Source of the DNA: Mesorhizobium sp. LSJC280B00 | GTDB lineage: Bacteria; Pseudomonadota; Alphaproteobacteria; Rhizobiales; Rhizobiaceae | DNA: 64,000 nucleotides | NCBI RefSeq assembly: GCF_000502835.1 | Contig: NZ_AYVL01000006.1 | Span: 66,146 to 130,145, forward strand | Reading direction: 5' to 3' | In this document: positions 43,714 through 52,376 of the stretch, one piece after another | How the letters are laid out: each line of letters begins with the position of its first letter | Position numbering within the stretch: the stretch's first letter is position 1 | Position numbers and translations under genes: made by a program | The notes under the pieces: model-generated | Seen by the model: the letters and a program-made list of their open reading frames with translations, nothing else | What the model was told of the DNA's origin: nothing | Database searches by the model: none

Positions 43714-44679
43714 ATGAGCCGGAACTGGTTCCAATCCACCAATGCCCGCGTCGCCGGTGCCTTTGCCGTCGCTGTCGCCTTGCATGTCCTTGGCACCTTG
43801 CTCATCCCGGGCTACTCCCAGCCCTTCGCCATCCGGGCGCTGCTGGTGATCGCCTCGCTGCTGGCGGTGGCATCGATCGGCCAGACCCTCGTCGTCATTC
43901 TCGGCGGTATCGATCTGTCGATCCCCTTCATCATCGGCTTTGCCAATGTCGTTGCCGCACAGCTCTACGGCGACGGCTGGAATTTTGTTTTTGTCTGCGC
44001 GGCCGTCGTCGCGCTCGCCATACTGATCGGGGCGCTGAACGGCCTGATCTCGCGCGGGCTCGACATCCACCCGCTGATCGTCACGCTCGGCACCGGCATG
44101 ATCGTGCAAGGTGCCGTCCTGTTGTGGACCGGTGGCTTTCCGTCCGGATCGGCGCCTGCAGCGGTTTCCGCCTTCGTTTCGATCGGCGGTTCGGTCGGAC
44201 CGCTGCCGGTGCCGGGGCTGGTGCCATGCGTCGCGGTGCTGACCTTGCTGGTGGCGCTGGTGCTGGCGCGCACGCCCTACGGCCGCCGCCTCTATGCCCT
44301 CGGCAGCAATCCAGGTGCTGCGCCGCTGGCGCTGATCGATCCGGTCCGCATGTGGACCGTGACCTATGCCGCGAGCGCCTTCTTCGCCGCCGCGGCCGGC
44401 GTGCTGCTGCTCGGCTTCACCGGTTCGGCCTATGGCGATGTCGGCCAGCCCTATCTGTTCCAGACGATCGCAGCCGTGGTGGTCGGCGGCGCCGCCCTTG
44501 TCGGCGGCCGCGGCAGCTATTTCGGCACCATTGCCGGCGTCCTGGTGCTGACGGAAATCAACACGCTGCTGATCGGGCTCGGCTTCCGGCCCTCGACCGT
44601 GCAGGCGGCACTTGGCCTGGTCATCGTGCTCCTGGTTTCGCTCTACGGTCGCGAGCGGCACGTGTCGGCGACGATCTGA
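43714..44679 (+). CDS. Ribose-type ABC transporter permease (second)
   Basis: The 321-residue protein is a second RbsC-like permease: QTLVVILGGIDLSIPFIIGFANVVAAQLYG, LDIHPLIVTLGTGMIVQG, and AAVVVGGAALVGGRGSYFGTIAGVLVL. It starts 5 bp after the first permease, so the channel is probably a heterodimer, unlike the RbsC homodimer. It ends the operon and converges with the amidohydrolase. An inverted repeat GCCAAG/CTTGGC at 44714-44733 in the 65 bp between them may end transcription, but it lacks a clear T-run. Confidence 0.9.
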   Translation: MSRNWFQSTNARVAGAFAVAVALHVLGTLLIPGYSQPFAIRALLVIASLLAVASIGQTLVVILGGIDLSIPFIIGFANVVAAQLYGDGWNFVFVCAAVVALAILIGALNGLISRGLDIHPLIVTLGTGMIVQGAVLLWTGGFPSGSAPAAVSAFVSIGGSVGPLPVPGLVPCVAVLTLLVALVLARTPYGRRLYALGSNPGAAPLALIDPVRMWTVTYAASAFFAAAAGVLLLGFTGSAYGDVGQPYLFQTIAAVVVGGAALVGGRGSYFGTIAGVLVLTEINTLLIGLGFRPSTVQAALGLVIVLLVSLYGRERHVSATI

Positions 44680-44744
44680 GGCCACCTATTCGTTTGAGCC
44701 GCATTTGTGCGACGCCAAGGGATTCCACTTGGCTGCAAAATGCT

Positions 44745-45581
44745 CTACAAACTCCACAGCCGCTTGGCGTTGCCGGACAGCAGTTGTTGCCGTTCATCGG
44801 CGCTGGTGCCGGCAAGCAGCGCGTGCGTTGCCGCAATCCAGGTCGCAAGCCCGCCGCCGAGCGTGCAGACCGGCCAGTCGCTGCCCCAGACGACGCGGTC
44901 CCAGCCGAAGCATTCGATGGTGTGCTCGACATAGGGAAGCAGCGTTTCGACAGTCCAGGATCCGGCATCCGCATATGCGACCACACCGGAAATTTTGCCG
45001 ACGACGTTCGGGCGCCGCGCGATTTCCGCCATGTGCTCGCGCCAAGGGTGCTCGGCACCCCCCTTGATGTCCGGCACGCCGCAATGGTCGAGCACGAACT
45101 GCATGTCCGGCGCCAGGTCGGCGAGTGCCGTCGCCTTGGGGATCTGGTGCGGCAGAACGACAAGGTCGAAGGTCAGGCCGCTGCCGCCTAGCCGCTTGAT
45201 GTTTTCACGAAACAGCGCGCCCTCCGAAAGCTCGTCCGGCATGACGTGCAGCACGCGGCGAAAGCCCTTGACGAAAGGATCGGCGCGCTGGCGCTCGAGA
45301 TAGGCGGCAAAGCCTGGCTCTTCCGGACGGCAGGAGGCAATCGCTCCCCTCAGCAAACTGCCCTTTTGCTGCGAGAGCGCTTTGACATGGCCGGTTTCGG
45401 CCTCGATGTCGGCTGGATCGACATCGACTTCCATGTGCAACGCGCCCTCGATGCCAGCCCGGCGCGCCTGGAGTGCATATTCGTCGTAGGAGAAATCGCG
45501 GTTGAGTGCCGGCACGCCGGCCAGCCAGGGATAGCGTAGCGCGGACTGGTCGATCAGGTGCAGATGGGTGTCGAAGATCAT
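44745..45581 (-). CDS. Amidohydrolase-family lactone hydrolase (COG3618-like)
   Basis: The 278-residue TIM-barrel protein has the metal motif DTHLHLID at the start, GFRRVLHVMPDE, LDHCGVPDIKGG and the closing WGSDWPVC, as in L-fuconolactonase, L-rhamnono-lactonase and 2-pyrone-4,6-dicarboxylate hydrolase. It probably opens a sugar lactone to the acid. That fits the enolase-type dehydratase and rhamnose mutarotase on the other side of the IclR gene. AGGAG precedes the start. It is on the same strand as iclR, 67 bp downstream of it. Confidence 0.87.
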   Translation of the reverse strand: MIFDTHLHLIDQSALRYPWLAGVPALNRDFSYDEYALQARRAGIEGALHMEVDVDPADIEAETGHVKALSQQKGSLLRGAIASCRPEEPGFAAYLERQRADPFVKGFRRVLHVMPDELSEGALFRENIKRLGGSGLTFDLVVLPHQIPKATALADLAPDMQFVLDHCGVPDIKGGAEHPWREHMAEIARRPNVVGKISGVVAYADAGSWTVETLLPYVEHTIECFGWDRVVWGSDWPVCTLGGGLATWIAATHALLAGTSADERQQLLSGNAKRLWSL

Positions 45582-45648
45582 GGTGGCGCGCTCCTCCTTG
45601 GCGACTTCGAGATCATCTCACGGAGAAAATCTTCATTCAAATAAGAAT

Positions 45649-46437
45649 TCATCGCGATTGCTTGACGGTCGACCCCGCCAGTTGCGACAGCTTTTCGGTC
45701 GCTGCCAGCAGCAGCTCTATCGTCCTGGTGATGTCGGGCGCCTTGGGTGCGTTGACCAGGGTTATGTAGGGGATCGACAGTGCGGCGATCGCCTTGCCGT
45801 CCGAGCCGAGAACGGGTGTCGACAGGTTGAACACGCCTGCCGTCTGCATCGACGCCATCATCTCGTAGCCGCGTTCCCGGATCTGGTCGAGGCGGGCGAA
45901 GAATTCCGGCGATTGCGGTGGCTTGTCGGTGCTGCGCAGATGTTCTGAGATCATCATCTGGCGCTCGTCCGGCGGGCGGAACGCCAGCAACACATGGCCG
46001 GAGCCGGTGTCGAACAGGCTGATATGCGAGCCGACGCGGATGGAGATGCCCCAGTAATCCGGCGCCTCCTGCTGTGCGATCACCACCGCGGAACCGCGGT
46101 CGAAGACGACGAGCTGATTTGCCTGCTGTGTGGTTTCGGCCAGTTCGCGCATCAGCGGCGTCGCATAGGAAACCAGCCGGCGCACCGGCGCGTGCAGCTG
46201 CGCCAGGCCAAACAGCTTGAGCGTCAGCGAATAACGGTCGCCATCCGGCCGCGTGACATAGCCGCGCCGCACCAGCCGGTCCAGCATGCGGTAGAACTCG
46301 TTCGGGCTGCGGTCGAGCTTCTTGGCGATTTCCGCCTGCGTCAGGCCGCCGTCGACGCCGGCCAGCAGCTCGAGAATGTCGAGCCCCTTGTCCAACGCCG
46401 GGGCTCGATAGCGGTCATCTTCCTCGTCCTCTGCCAT
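45649..46437 (-). CDS. IclR-family transcriptional regulator
   Basis: The 262-residue protein has an IclR winged helix (LDILELLAGVDGGLTQAEIAKKLDRSPNEFYRMLDRLVRRGYV, about residues 20-65) and an IclR effector domain (YWGISIRVGSHISLFDTGSGHVLLAF, GVFNLSTPVLGSDGKAIAALSIPY). The ATG at 46437 is chosen because GGAG lies just upstream; an ATG at 46467 would add ten residues that cover the site. It is divergent from the CUT1 sugar ABC operon and probably controls it and the lactone hydrolase. Confidence 0.9.
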   Translation of the reverse strand: MAEDEEDDRYRAPALDKGLDILELLAGVDGGLTQAEIAKKLDRSPNEFYRMLDRLVRRGYVTRPDGDRYSLTLKLFGLAQLHAPVRRLVSYATPLMRELAETTQQANQLVVFDRGSAVVIAQQEAPDYWGISIRVGSHISLFDTGSGHVLLAFRPPDERQMMISEHLRSTDKPPQSPEFFARLDQIRERGYEMMASMQTAGVFNLSTPVLGSDGKAIAALSIPYITLVNAPKAPDITRTIELLLAATEKLSQLAGSTVKQSR

Positions 46438-46462
46438 TGGGCTTCTCCAGTGAATTTCACCT

Positions 46463-46540
46463 TTCATATACGCATAACGGCATTGCTTCCGGAAGAACTT
46501 TCGGCTTGACGATCCTATAAATGTTTTGTTTGTATATGAA
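46463..46540. promoter_or_regulatory. Inverted repeat arms in the IclR/ABC divergent region
   Basis: TTCATATAC at 46463-46471 and GTATATGAA at 46532-46540 are perfect inverse copies, 60 bp apart, one near each divergent start. TTGACG at 46506-46511 may be a -35 for the plus-strand operon, but no convincing -10 is seen at the right spacing. The arms may be two operator sites for IclR. Confidence 0.4.
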
Positions 46541-46596
46541 TGAAGCTGCCGATCCGCCCTCGCTATGGATCGACGCAGACTCTTGGGAGGATACCA

Positions 46597-47913
46597 ATGA
46601 CGAAACTGTTTTGCGGCCTGTCGGCCGGCGTAACGCTGCTCGCACTGGGTGCGAGTGCCCTTGCTGCCGACCTGCCCGGCAAATTCGACGGCGTCACCAT
46701 CGACGCCAAGCTGATCGGCGGCCAGCAATATGAAGGGCTGTACGCACGCATCGGCGAATGGGAAAAACTGACCGGCGCCAAGGTCAACGTGATCTCGAAG
46801 AAAAACCACTTCGAGCTCGACAAGGAAATCAAGTCGGACATCGCCTCCGGCAGCATCAACTGGTGCGTTGGGTCGAACCATTCGTCCTTCGCGCCGCAAT
46901 ATCCTGATATCTACACCGACCTCAACAAGCTGCTGCCGAAGGAGGAGATCGACGCCTTCGTGCCGTCGACGATCAAGGCCTCGACGCTCGACGACAAGCT
47001 GGTGATGCTGCCGCGCGCGCAGTTCGACGTCTCGGCGCTCTACTACCAGAAGAGCCTCTACCAGGACGAAGCCAAGAAGGCCGCCTACAAGGCCAAGTAC
47101 GGCAAGGAACTGACACCGCCCGACACCTGGGACGAGGTCGCCCAGCAGGCGGAATTCTTCGCCAGCCCGCCCGATTTCTACGGTACCCAGTTCGCCGGCA
47201 AGGAAGAGGCGATCAACGGCCGCTTTTACGAGATGCTCATCGCCGACGGCGGCGAATACCTCGACAAGGATGGCAAGCCGGCCTTCAACTCGGAAGCCGG
47301 CGTGCACGCGCTCGACTGGTTCGTCAATCTCTACAAGGCCAAGGCGGTGCCGGCCGGCACCACCAACTATCTGTGGGACGATCTCGGCCAGGGCTTTGCC
47401 TCGGGCACCGTCGCCATCAACCTCGACTGGCCGGGCTGGGCAGGCTTCTTCAACGATCCGAAGTCGTCGAAGGTCGCCGGCAATGTCGGCGTGAAGGTGG
47501 CGCCGAAGGGATCGGCAGGCATTCGCACCGGCTGGTCGGGGCACCACGGATTTTCGGTCACCGAAAACTGCGCCAGCAAGGAAGCCGCGGCGTCGCTGGT
47601 CTGGTTCCTGACCAATGAGGACAGCCAGAAGCTCGAGGCGACAAGCGGCCCACTGCCGACCCGCACGGCGGTGTGGGACTGGGACATCCAGCAGGCGGCC
47701 AACGATCCTTACAAGAAGGAAGTGCTGGCGGCTTTCCAGGAAGAGGCAAAGCACGCTTTTGCCGTGCCGCAGACACCTGAATGGATCGAAATCTCCAACG
47801 CCGTCTATCCCGAATTGCAGGCCGCCATCCTTGGCGACAAGACCTCCAAGCAGGCGCTGGACGACGCTGCCGCCAAGGCCACGCAAATCCTCGAGGACGC
47901 CGGCAAGCTTTGA
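46597..47913 (+). CDS. CUT1-type sugar ABC transporter substrate-binding protein
   Basis: The 438-residue protein has a signal peptide (LFCGLSAGVTLLALGASALA, cleavage near residue 23). It has the family 1 solute-binding layout: GGQQYEGLYARIGEWEKLTGAKVNVISK at the N terminus, SALYYQKSLYQDEAKK and TWDEVAQQAEFFA in the middle, and a DLGQGFASGTVAINLDWPGW segment in the C-terminal lobe. GGGAGG precedes the ATG at 46597; the frame upstream is not protein-like. It begins the operon that also encodes acid-sugar enzymes. A hairpin follows its stop. Confidence 0.9.
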   Translation: MTKLFCGLSAGVTLLALGASALAADLPGKFDGVTIDAKLIGGQQYEGLYARIGEWEKLTGAKVNVISKKNHFELDKEIKSDIASGSINWCVGSNHSSFAPQYPDIYTDLNKLLPKEEIDAFVPSTIKASTLDDKLVMLPRAQFDVSALYYQKSLYQDEAKKAAYKAKYGKELTPPDTWDEVAQQAEFFASPPDFYGTQFAGKEEAINGRFYEMLIADGGEYLDKDGKPAFNSEAGVHALDWFVNLYKAKAVPAGTTNYLWDDLGQGFASGTVAINLDWPGWAGFFNDPKSSKVAGNVGVKVAPKGSAGIRTGWSGHHGFSVTENCASKEAAASLVWFLTNEDSQKLEATSGPLPTRTAVWDWDIQQAANDPYKKEVLAAFQEEAKHAFAVPQTPEWIEISNAVYPELQAAILGDKTSKQALDDAAAKATQILEDAGKL

Positions 47914-47925
47914 CCATTCTCCCAA

Positions 47926-47968
47926 GGGGGCGCCGCGCTCATCGAAGAGCGGCGTCCCCGAACTTTTT
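47926..47968 (+). terminator. Hairpin with T-run after the binding-protein gene
   Basis: A GC-rich stem at 47926-47959 (left arm GGGGGCGCCGCGCTC, right arm GAGCGGCGTCCCC, loop ATCGAA) is followed by GAAC and five T at 47964-47968. It has the form of an intrinsic terminator. It sits between the binding-protein gene and the permeases, which start 88 bp later, so it probably terminates only part of the transcripts. Confidence 0.7.
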
Positions 47969-48055
47969 ACGAACCATGCGCAACACGCTTTGTCTTGATC
48001 CCAGCTCGCCGATGGCGGCCTTCGGTGTCCGGGCACCAACCAGAACCGGATCGCC

Positions 48056-48952
48056 ATGAAAGGCTGGAGACCTTCGCCGCCATTGCTGCTCCTGCTGCCG
48101 GCGGTGATCGTTCTGGCGGCGGTGGTGGTGGTGCCGCTGCTGCTTTCGCTCTATTCCAGCTTCACGCCGTTCCGGCTGACCAGGCCGGAGACGTTCTGGG
48201 TCTTCATCGGCGCGCGCAACTACGTCACCATCCTGACCAGCCGCGCTTTCTGGGTCGCCTTTGCCCGCACCGTGGTGCTGCTGACGGTGGCGCTCAACCT
48301 GGAAATGCTGATCGGGCTCGGGCTGGCCCTGCTGGTGGAGAAGGCATCGCGCGGCCAGCGGATCCTGCGCACCATCATGATGTTTCCGATGATGTTTTCG
48401 CCGATCCTCGTCGGCTTCCAGTTCAAATTCATGTTCAATGACAATATCGGCCTGGTGAACAATGCCCTGCAGGGGCTCGGCCTGACCGATCGCGCCATCC
48501 CGTGGCTGATCGACGGCAATCTCGCCTTCATCGCCATCCTGATCGCCGAGATCTGGTCGTCGACCTCGGTGTTCGCGATCCTGATCCTGGCCGGGCTGCT
48601 GGCGATGCCGCGCGAACCGGTCGAGGCGGCCCGCGTCGACGGCTGCACGCCGTGGCAGACATTCCGCTATGTCACCTGGCCGTTCATCATGCCGTTTGCC
48701 TTTATCGCCATGACCATCCGCTCACTCGACGTCGCGCGCGCCTATGACATCGTAAAGATCATGACCGACGGCGGCCCCGCCGGCCGCACCGAACTGGTCT
48801 GGACGCTGGTCGCCCGCACCGCCTACAGCGACGCCAGGATGGGAATGGCCAATGCCATGGCCTATTTCTCGATCCTGCTGTCGATCCTGTTCACCGTCTA
48901 TTTCTACCGCAAGCTCGCCGCAGCGCGCACGCAGATCGCGGCGGAGTGGTGA
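48056..48952 (+). CDS. CUT1-type sugar ABC transporter permease, MalF/UgpA-like
   Basis: The 298-residue membrane protein has six hydrophobic segments and the coupling loop LAMPREPVEAARVDGCTPWQTFRYVTWPFIMPF (about residues 180-212) typical of CUT1 permeases. The N terminus PLLLLLPAVIVLAAVVVVPLLLSLYSSFTPF is the usual first membrane segment. The second permease begins 2 bp after it. Confidence 0.92.
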   Translation: MKGWRPSPPLLLLLPAVIVLAAVVVVPLLLSLYSSFTPFRLTRPETFWVFIGARNYVTILTSRAFWVAFARTVVLLTVALNLEMLIGLGLALLVEKASRGQRILRTIMMFPMMFSPILVGFQFKFMFNDNIGLVNNALQGLGLTDRAIPWLIDGNLAFIAILIAEIWSSTSVFAILILAGLLAMPREPVEAARVDGCTPWQTFRYVTWPFIMPFAFIAMTIRSLDVARAYDIVKIMTDGGPAGRTELVWTLVARTAYSDARMGMANAMAYFSILLSILFTVYFYRKLAAARTQIAAEW

Positions 48953-48954
48953 GG

Positions 48955-49821
48955 ATGGACCAGAACAGCCTGCATCGCGTCGGCAACAAAGCGCTCGGAA
49001 TCGTTCACGGCATCGGACTGTTCCTGGCCATGCTGGTCATCTGCCTGCCCGGCATCTGGATCGTGCTGTCTTCGCTGCGGCCGACCGTCGAAATCATGGC
49101 CAAGCCGCCGGTGTGGATCCCGCAGCAACTCTCGCTCGACGCCTACGTCGCCATGTTCAGCGGCGTCGGCCAGGGCGGCATTCCGGTGCTCGATTACTTC
49201 CGCAATTCGCTGATCATCTCGGTGACCTCGACGGTGATCGCCATCGTCATCGGCATGGCCGGCGGCTACGCCTTTGCGCGCTACCGCTTTCGCGCCAAGT
49301 CGGCGATGTTCCTCGGCCTGATGCTGACGCGCACGGTGCCCGGCATCGCGCTGTCGCTGCCGCTGTTCTTTGTCTTTGCGCGGCTCGGCATCATCGACAC
49401 GCATTTCGGGCTGATCCTGGTCTATGTCGCGCTCAACGTGCCGTTCACCGTCTGGCTGATCGACGGCTTTTTCCGCCAGGTGCCGAAAGATCTCGCCGAA
49501 GCCGCGCAGATCGACGGCTGCACGCGCTGGCAGGCCTTCTGGCAGGTCGAGTTTCCACTCGCCGGGCCCGGCATCGCCTCGGCCGGCATCTTTGCCTTCC
49601 TCACCTCCTGGAACGAGTTCGCGCTCGCCTCGCAGCTGACGCGCTCGATCAACTCCAAGACCCTGCCGGTCGGCCTGCTCGACTATACGGCCGAATTCAC
49701 CATCGACTGGCGCGGCATGTGCGCGCTCGCCGTGGTCATGGTCATACCGGCGCTCACGCTTACCTTCATCGTCCAGAAACACCTCGTCGGCGGCCTCACT
49801 TCCGGCGCGGTGAAAGGCTGA
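48955..49821 (+). CDS. CUT1-type sugar ABC transporter permease, MalG/UgpE-like
   Basis: The 288-residue membrane protein has the MalG-type coupling loop VPKDLAEAAQIDGCTRWQAFWQVEFPLAGPG (about residues 177-207) and ends in the usual KHLVGGLTSGAVKG. The ATG at 48955 follows GGTGAGG; two in-frame GTG codons directly upstream are less likely. The ATPase gene starts immediately after its stop. Confidence 0.92.
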   Translation: MDQNSLHRVGNKALGIVHGIGLFLAMLVICLPGIWIVLSSLRPTVEIMAKPPVWIPQQLSLDAYVAMFSGVGQGGIPVLDYFRNSLIISVTSTVIAIVIGMAGGYAFARYRFRAKSAMFLGLMLTRTVPGIALSLPLFFVFARLGIIDTHFGLILVYVALNVPFTVWLIDGFFRQVPKDLAEAAQIDGCTRWQAFWQVEFPLAGPGIASAGIFAFLTSWNEFALASQLTRSINSKTLPVGLLDYTAEFTIDWRGMCALAVVMVIPALTLTFIVQKHLVGGLTSGAVKG

Positions 49822-49822
49822 C

Positions 49823-50920
49823 ATGGCAACCGTATCGCTCAAGAACCTCACCAAAAGCTACGGCCCGGTGGCGGTGGTGCACGGCATCGACCTCGAGGTC
49901 GCCGACCGCGAGTTCATCGCGCTGGTCGGGCCGTCCGGTTGCGGCAAGTCGACAACCCTGCGCATGATCGCCGGCCTCGAGGCGATCAGCGACGGGATCA
50001 TCGAGATCGGCGGCCGCATGGTCAACGACCTGCCGCCGCGCTCGCGCAACATCTCGATGGTGTTCCAGTCCTATGCGCTCTATCCGCATATGACCGTGCG
50101 CGAAAACCTCGGCTTCTCGCTCAAGATAGCCGGCGCCGCGAAGGAAGAAATGGACCGTCGCGTCGCCGAAGCGTCCGGCATTCTCGGCCTCGACCAATTG
50201 CTCGACCGCCGGCCGTCGCAGCTGTCCGGCGGACAGCGCCAGCGCGTCGCCATGGGCCGCGCCATCGTGCGCGATCCCGACGTCTTCCTGTTCGACGAGC
50301 CGCTTTCCAATCTCGACGCCAAGCTTCGGACGCAGATGCGCACCGAGATCAAGAAACTGCATGCCAAGGTCCGGTCGACGGTGATCTACGTCACCCATGA
50401 CCAGGTCGAAGCGATGACATTGGCGGACCGTATCGTCATCATGCGTGACGGTTTCATCGAGCAGGTCGGCACACCCGACGAGGTCTTCCGCCGGCCGCAG
50501 ACACGCTTCGTCGCCGGCTTCATCGGCTCGCCGCCGATGAACCTGCATGAGGCGGTTGTCGACGACGGACAGTTGCTGTTCGCCAGCGGCGAGAGATTGC
50601 CTCTGCCCAGCCAGTTCAAGGCCAATGTCGGAACCGGCGACAAAGTCGTGTTCGGCCTCAGGCCCGACGACATCTATCCGACCGGGCATGGCATCAGCTC
50701 CGGCGAAGACGTCGACGTCCACCAGGTGGAGTTGCCGGTGACCGTCACCGAGCCGCTCGGCAACGAGACGCTGGTGTTCGCCGAATTCAACGGCAGCGAC
50801 TGGGTATCGCGGATGCTCAATCCAAAGCCGCTGAAAGCCGGCGACCGGGTCAAGATGAGCCTGGACCTGTCGCAGGCCCATCTGTTTTCCGCCGAAACAG
50901 GCAGGACATTGCGAGGTTAA
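49823..50920 (+). CDS. CUT1-type sugar ABC transporter ATPase, MalK/UgpC-like
   Basis: The 365-residue ATPase has Walker A GPSGCGKSTTLR (about residue 37), signature LSGGQRQRVAMGRAI, Walker B VFLFDEPLSNLD and a C-terminal regulatory OB region from about residue 240 (FIGSPPMNLHEAVV, KVVFGLRPDDIYP). It powers the two permeases upstream. The enolase gene begins 4 bp later. Confidence 0.94.
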   Translation: MATVSLKNLTKSYGPVAVVHGIDLEVADREFIALVGPSGCGKSTTLRMIAGLEAISDGIIEIGGRMVNDLPPRSRNISMVFQSYALYPHMTVRENLGFSLKIAGAAKEEMDRRVAEASGILGLDQLLDRRPSQLSGGQRQRVAMGRAIVRDPDVFLFDEPLSNLDAKLRTQMRTEIKKLHAKVRSTVIYVTHDQVEAMTLADRIVIMRDGFIEQVGTPDEVFRRPQTRFVAGFIGSPPMNLHEAVVDDGQLLFASGERLPLPSQFKANVGTGDKVVFGLRPDDIYPTGHGISSGEDVDVHQVELPVTVTEPLGNETLVFAEFNGSDWVSRMLNPKPLKAGDRVKMSLDLSQAHLFSAETGRTLRG

Positions 50921-50924
50921 AATC

Positions 50925-52037
50925 ATGGCAAAGATCGAGAAAATCGAACTGCGGATGGTCGACCTGGTGCCGAAGGTCAAGCGCACCGATGCCATCCAGA
51001 GTTTTGTCAGCCAGGAAACACCGATCGTCACCATCACCGACGCCGACGGCGCGGTCGGCACCGGCTACAGCTATACGATCGGCACGGGCGGCTCTTCGGT
51101 GATGCGGCTGCTGGCCGACCACCTTGCGCCGCGGCTGATCGGCCGCGATGCCGACATGATCGAGGCGATCTGGCACGAGCTGGAGTTCGCCACCCATGCC
51201 ACGACGATCGGCGCGATCACGGCAATCGCGCTGGCGGCCATCGACACTGCCCTTTGGGACCTGCGGGCCAAGAAACAGAGGCTGCCGCTGTGGAAGCTGG
51301 CCGGCGGCGCCAAGGACCGCTGCCCGCTCTACACGACCGAAGGCGGTTGGCTGCATATCGAAACCGAGGCGCTGGTCGCGGATGCGCTGGCCGCCAAGGG
51401 CAAGGGCTTTCGCGGCTCGAAGGTCAAGATCGGCAAGCCGCACGGCTCCGAGGATCTTGTCCGGCTGACGGCGGTGCGCCGGGCGGTTGGAGACTCCTAC
51501 GAAATCATGACCGACTGCAACCAGGGCTTCTCGGTCGACGAGGCAGTCCGCCGGGCCGAGCGCTTGCGTGAACTCGATCTCGCCTGGATCGAGGAACCGT
51601 TGCCGGCCGACGACATAGACGGCCATATCCGCCTGTCGAATGCGACGTCGACGCCGATCGCCGTCGGCGAGTCGCTCTACTCGATCCGGCATTTCCGCGA
51701 ATATATGCAGAAGGGCGCGTGCTCGATCGTGCAGGTCGATGTCGGCCGCATCGGCGGCATCACGCCGTGGCTGAAGGTGGCGCATGCAGCCGAGGCGTTC
51801 GACATACCGGTCTGCCCGCATTTCCTGATGGAACTGCATGTCAGCCTGACATGCGCCGTTCAGAACGGCAGATATGTCGAGTATATTCCCCAGCTCGACC
51901 AGCTGACCGGCAAGAAAATGCGTATCGAGGACGGGCACGCATTGGCACCGGACGAACCCGGCATCGGCATCGACTGGGACTGGGATGCGATCAAGGCGAA
52001 GAGCATCGCGGAATTCACCATGGCGATAGAAAAATAG
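50925..52037 (+). CDS. Enolase-superfamily sugar-acid dehydratase (mandelate racemase subgroup)
   Basis: The 370-residue protein has all the catalytic features of the mandelate racemase subgroup: KxK in SKVKIG (about residues 168-170), metal ligands Asp in IMTDCNQ (about 197), Glu in WIEEPL and Glu in AVGESL, the Asp-His pair (VQVDVGRIGG and VCPHFLMELH) and Glu in VEYIPQ. Most relatives dehydrate sugar acids (fuconate, rhamnonate, galactonate). With the mutarotase, lactone hydrolase and Gfo/Idh enzyme this suggests a nonphosphorylating route for a deoxy or acid sugar. The exact sugar cannot be assigned. Confidence 0.9.
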   Translation: MAKIEKIELRMVDLVPKVKRTDAIQSFVSQETPIVTITDADGAVGTGYSYTIGTGGSSVMRLLADHLAPRLIGRDADMIEAIWHELEFATHATTIGAITAIALAAIDTALWDLRAKKQRLPLWKLAGGAKDRCPLYTTEGGWLHIETEALVADALAAKGKGFRGSKVKIGKPHGSEDLVRLTAVRRAVGDSYEIMTDCNQGFSVDEAVRRAERLRELDLAWIEEPLPADDIDGHIRLSNATSTPIAVGESLYSIRHFREYMQKGACSIVQVDVGRIGGITPWLKVAHAAEAFDIPVCPHFLMELHVSLTCAVQNGRYVEYIPQLDQLTGKKMRIEDGHALAPDEPGIGIDWDWDAIKAKSIAEFTMAIEK

Positions 52038-52046
52038 GAGGCGGAC

Positions 52047-52376
52047 ATGCAGCGAATGGGAATGGTGCTCGGCCTCAAGCCGGAGAAAGTCGCCGAGTAT
52101 GTGCGGCTTCACGCTGCTGTGTGGCCGGACGTCCTCAAGATGATTTCCGCCTGCAACATCAAGAATTATTCGATTTATCTGAGGGAGCCGGAGCACCTTT
52201 TGTTCAGCACCTTCGAGTACCACGGCACCGACTATGCCGCCGACATGGCGAAGATGGCCGCCGATCCCACGACGCAGGAATGGTGGGCGCTCTGCATGCC
52301 GTGCCAGGAGCCGCTGCCGACCCGCAAGGAGGGCGAGTGGTGGGCGTCGATGGACGAAGTCTTCCATTATGACTGA
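52047..52376 (+). CDS. rhaM: L-rhamnose mutarotase
   Basis: The 109-residue protein has the RhaM pattern: RMGMVLGLKPEKVAEYVRLHAAVWPDVLKMISACNIKNYSIYL with the active-site His in RLHAAVWP (about residue 24), and WWALCMPCQEPLP near the end. It interconverts the anomers of L-rhamnose or a similar sugar. It overlaps the next gene by 8 bp. Its presence points to a 6-deoxyhexose or similar sugar as the substrate of this operon. Confidence 0.92.
   Translation: MQRMGMVLGLKPEKVAEYVRLHAAVWPDVLKMISACNIKNYSIYLREPEHLLFSTFEYHGTDYAADMAKMAADPTTQEWWALCMPCQEPLPTRKEGEWWASMDEVFHYD

Noticed and set aside
44714-44733. Inverted repeat GCCAAG/CTTGGC between the permease and amidohydrolase genes as a terminator
   Set aside because: The stem is only 6 bp with an 8 base loop and no T-run on either side, so I did not list it as a separate terminator.
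46468-48057. Upstream part of an 802-codon minus-strand frame ending in the IclR gene
   Set aside because: It is antisense to the CUT1 binding-protein gene; the IclR protein starts at 46437 with a ribosome-binding site.
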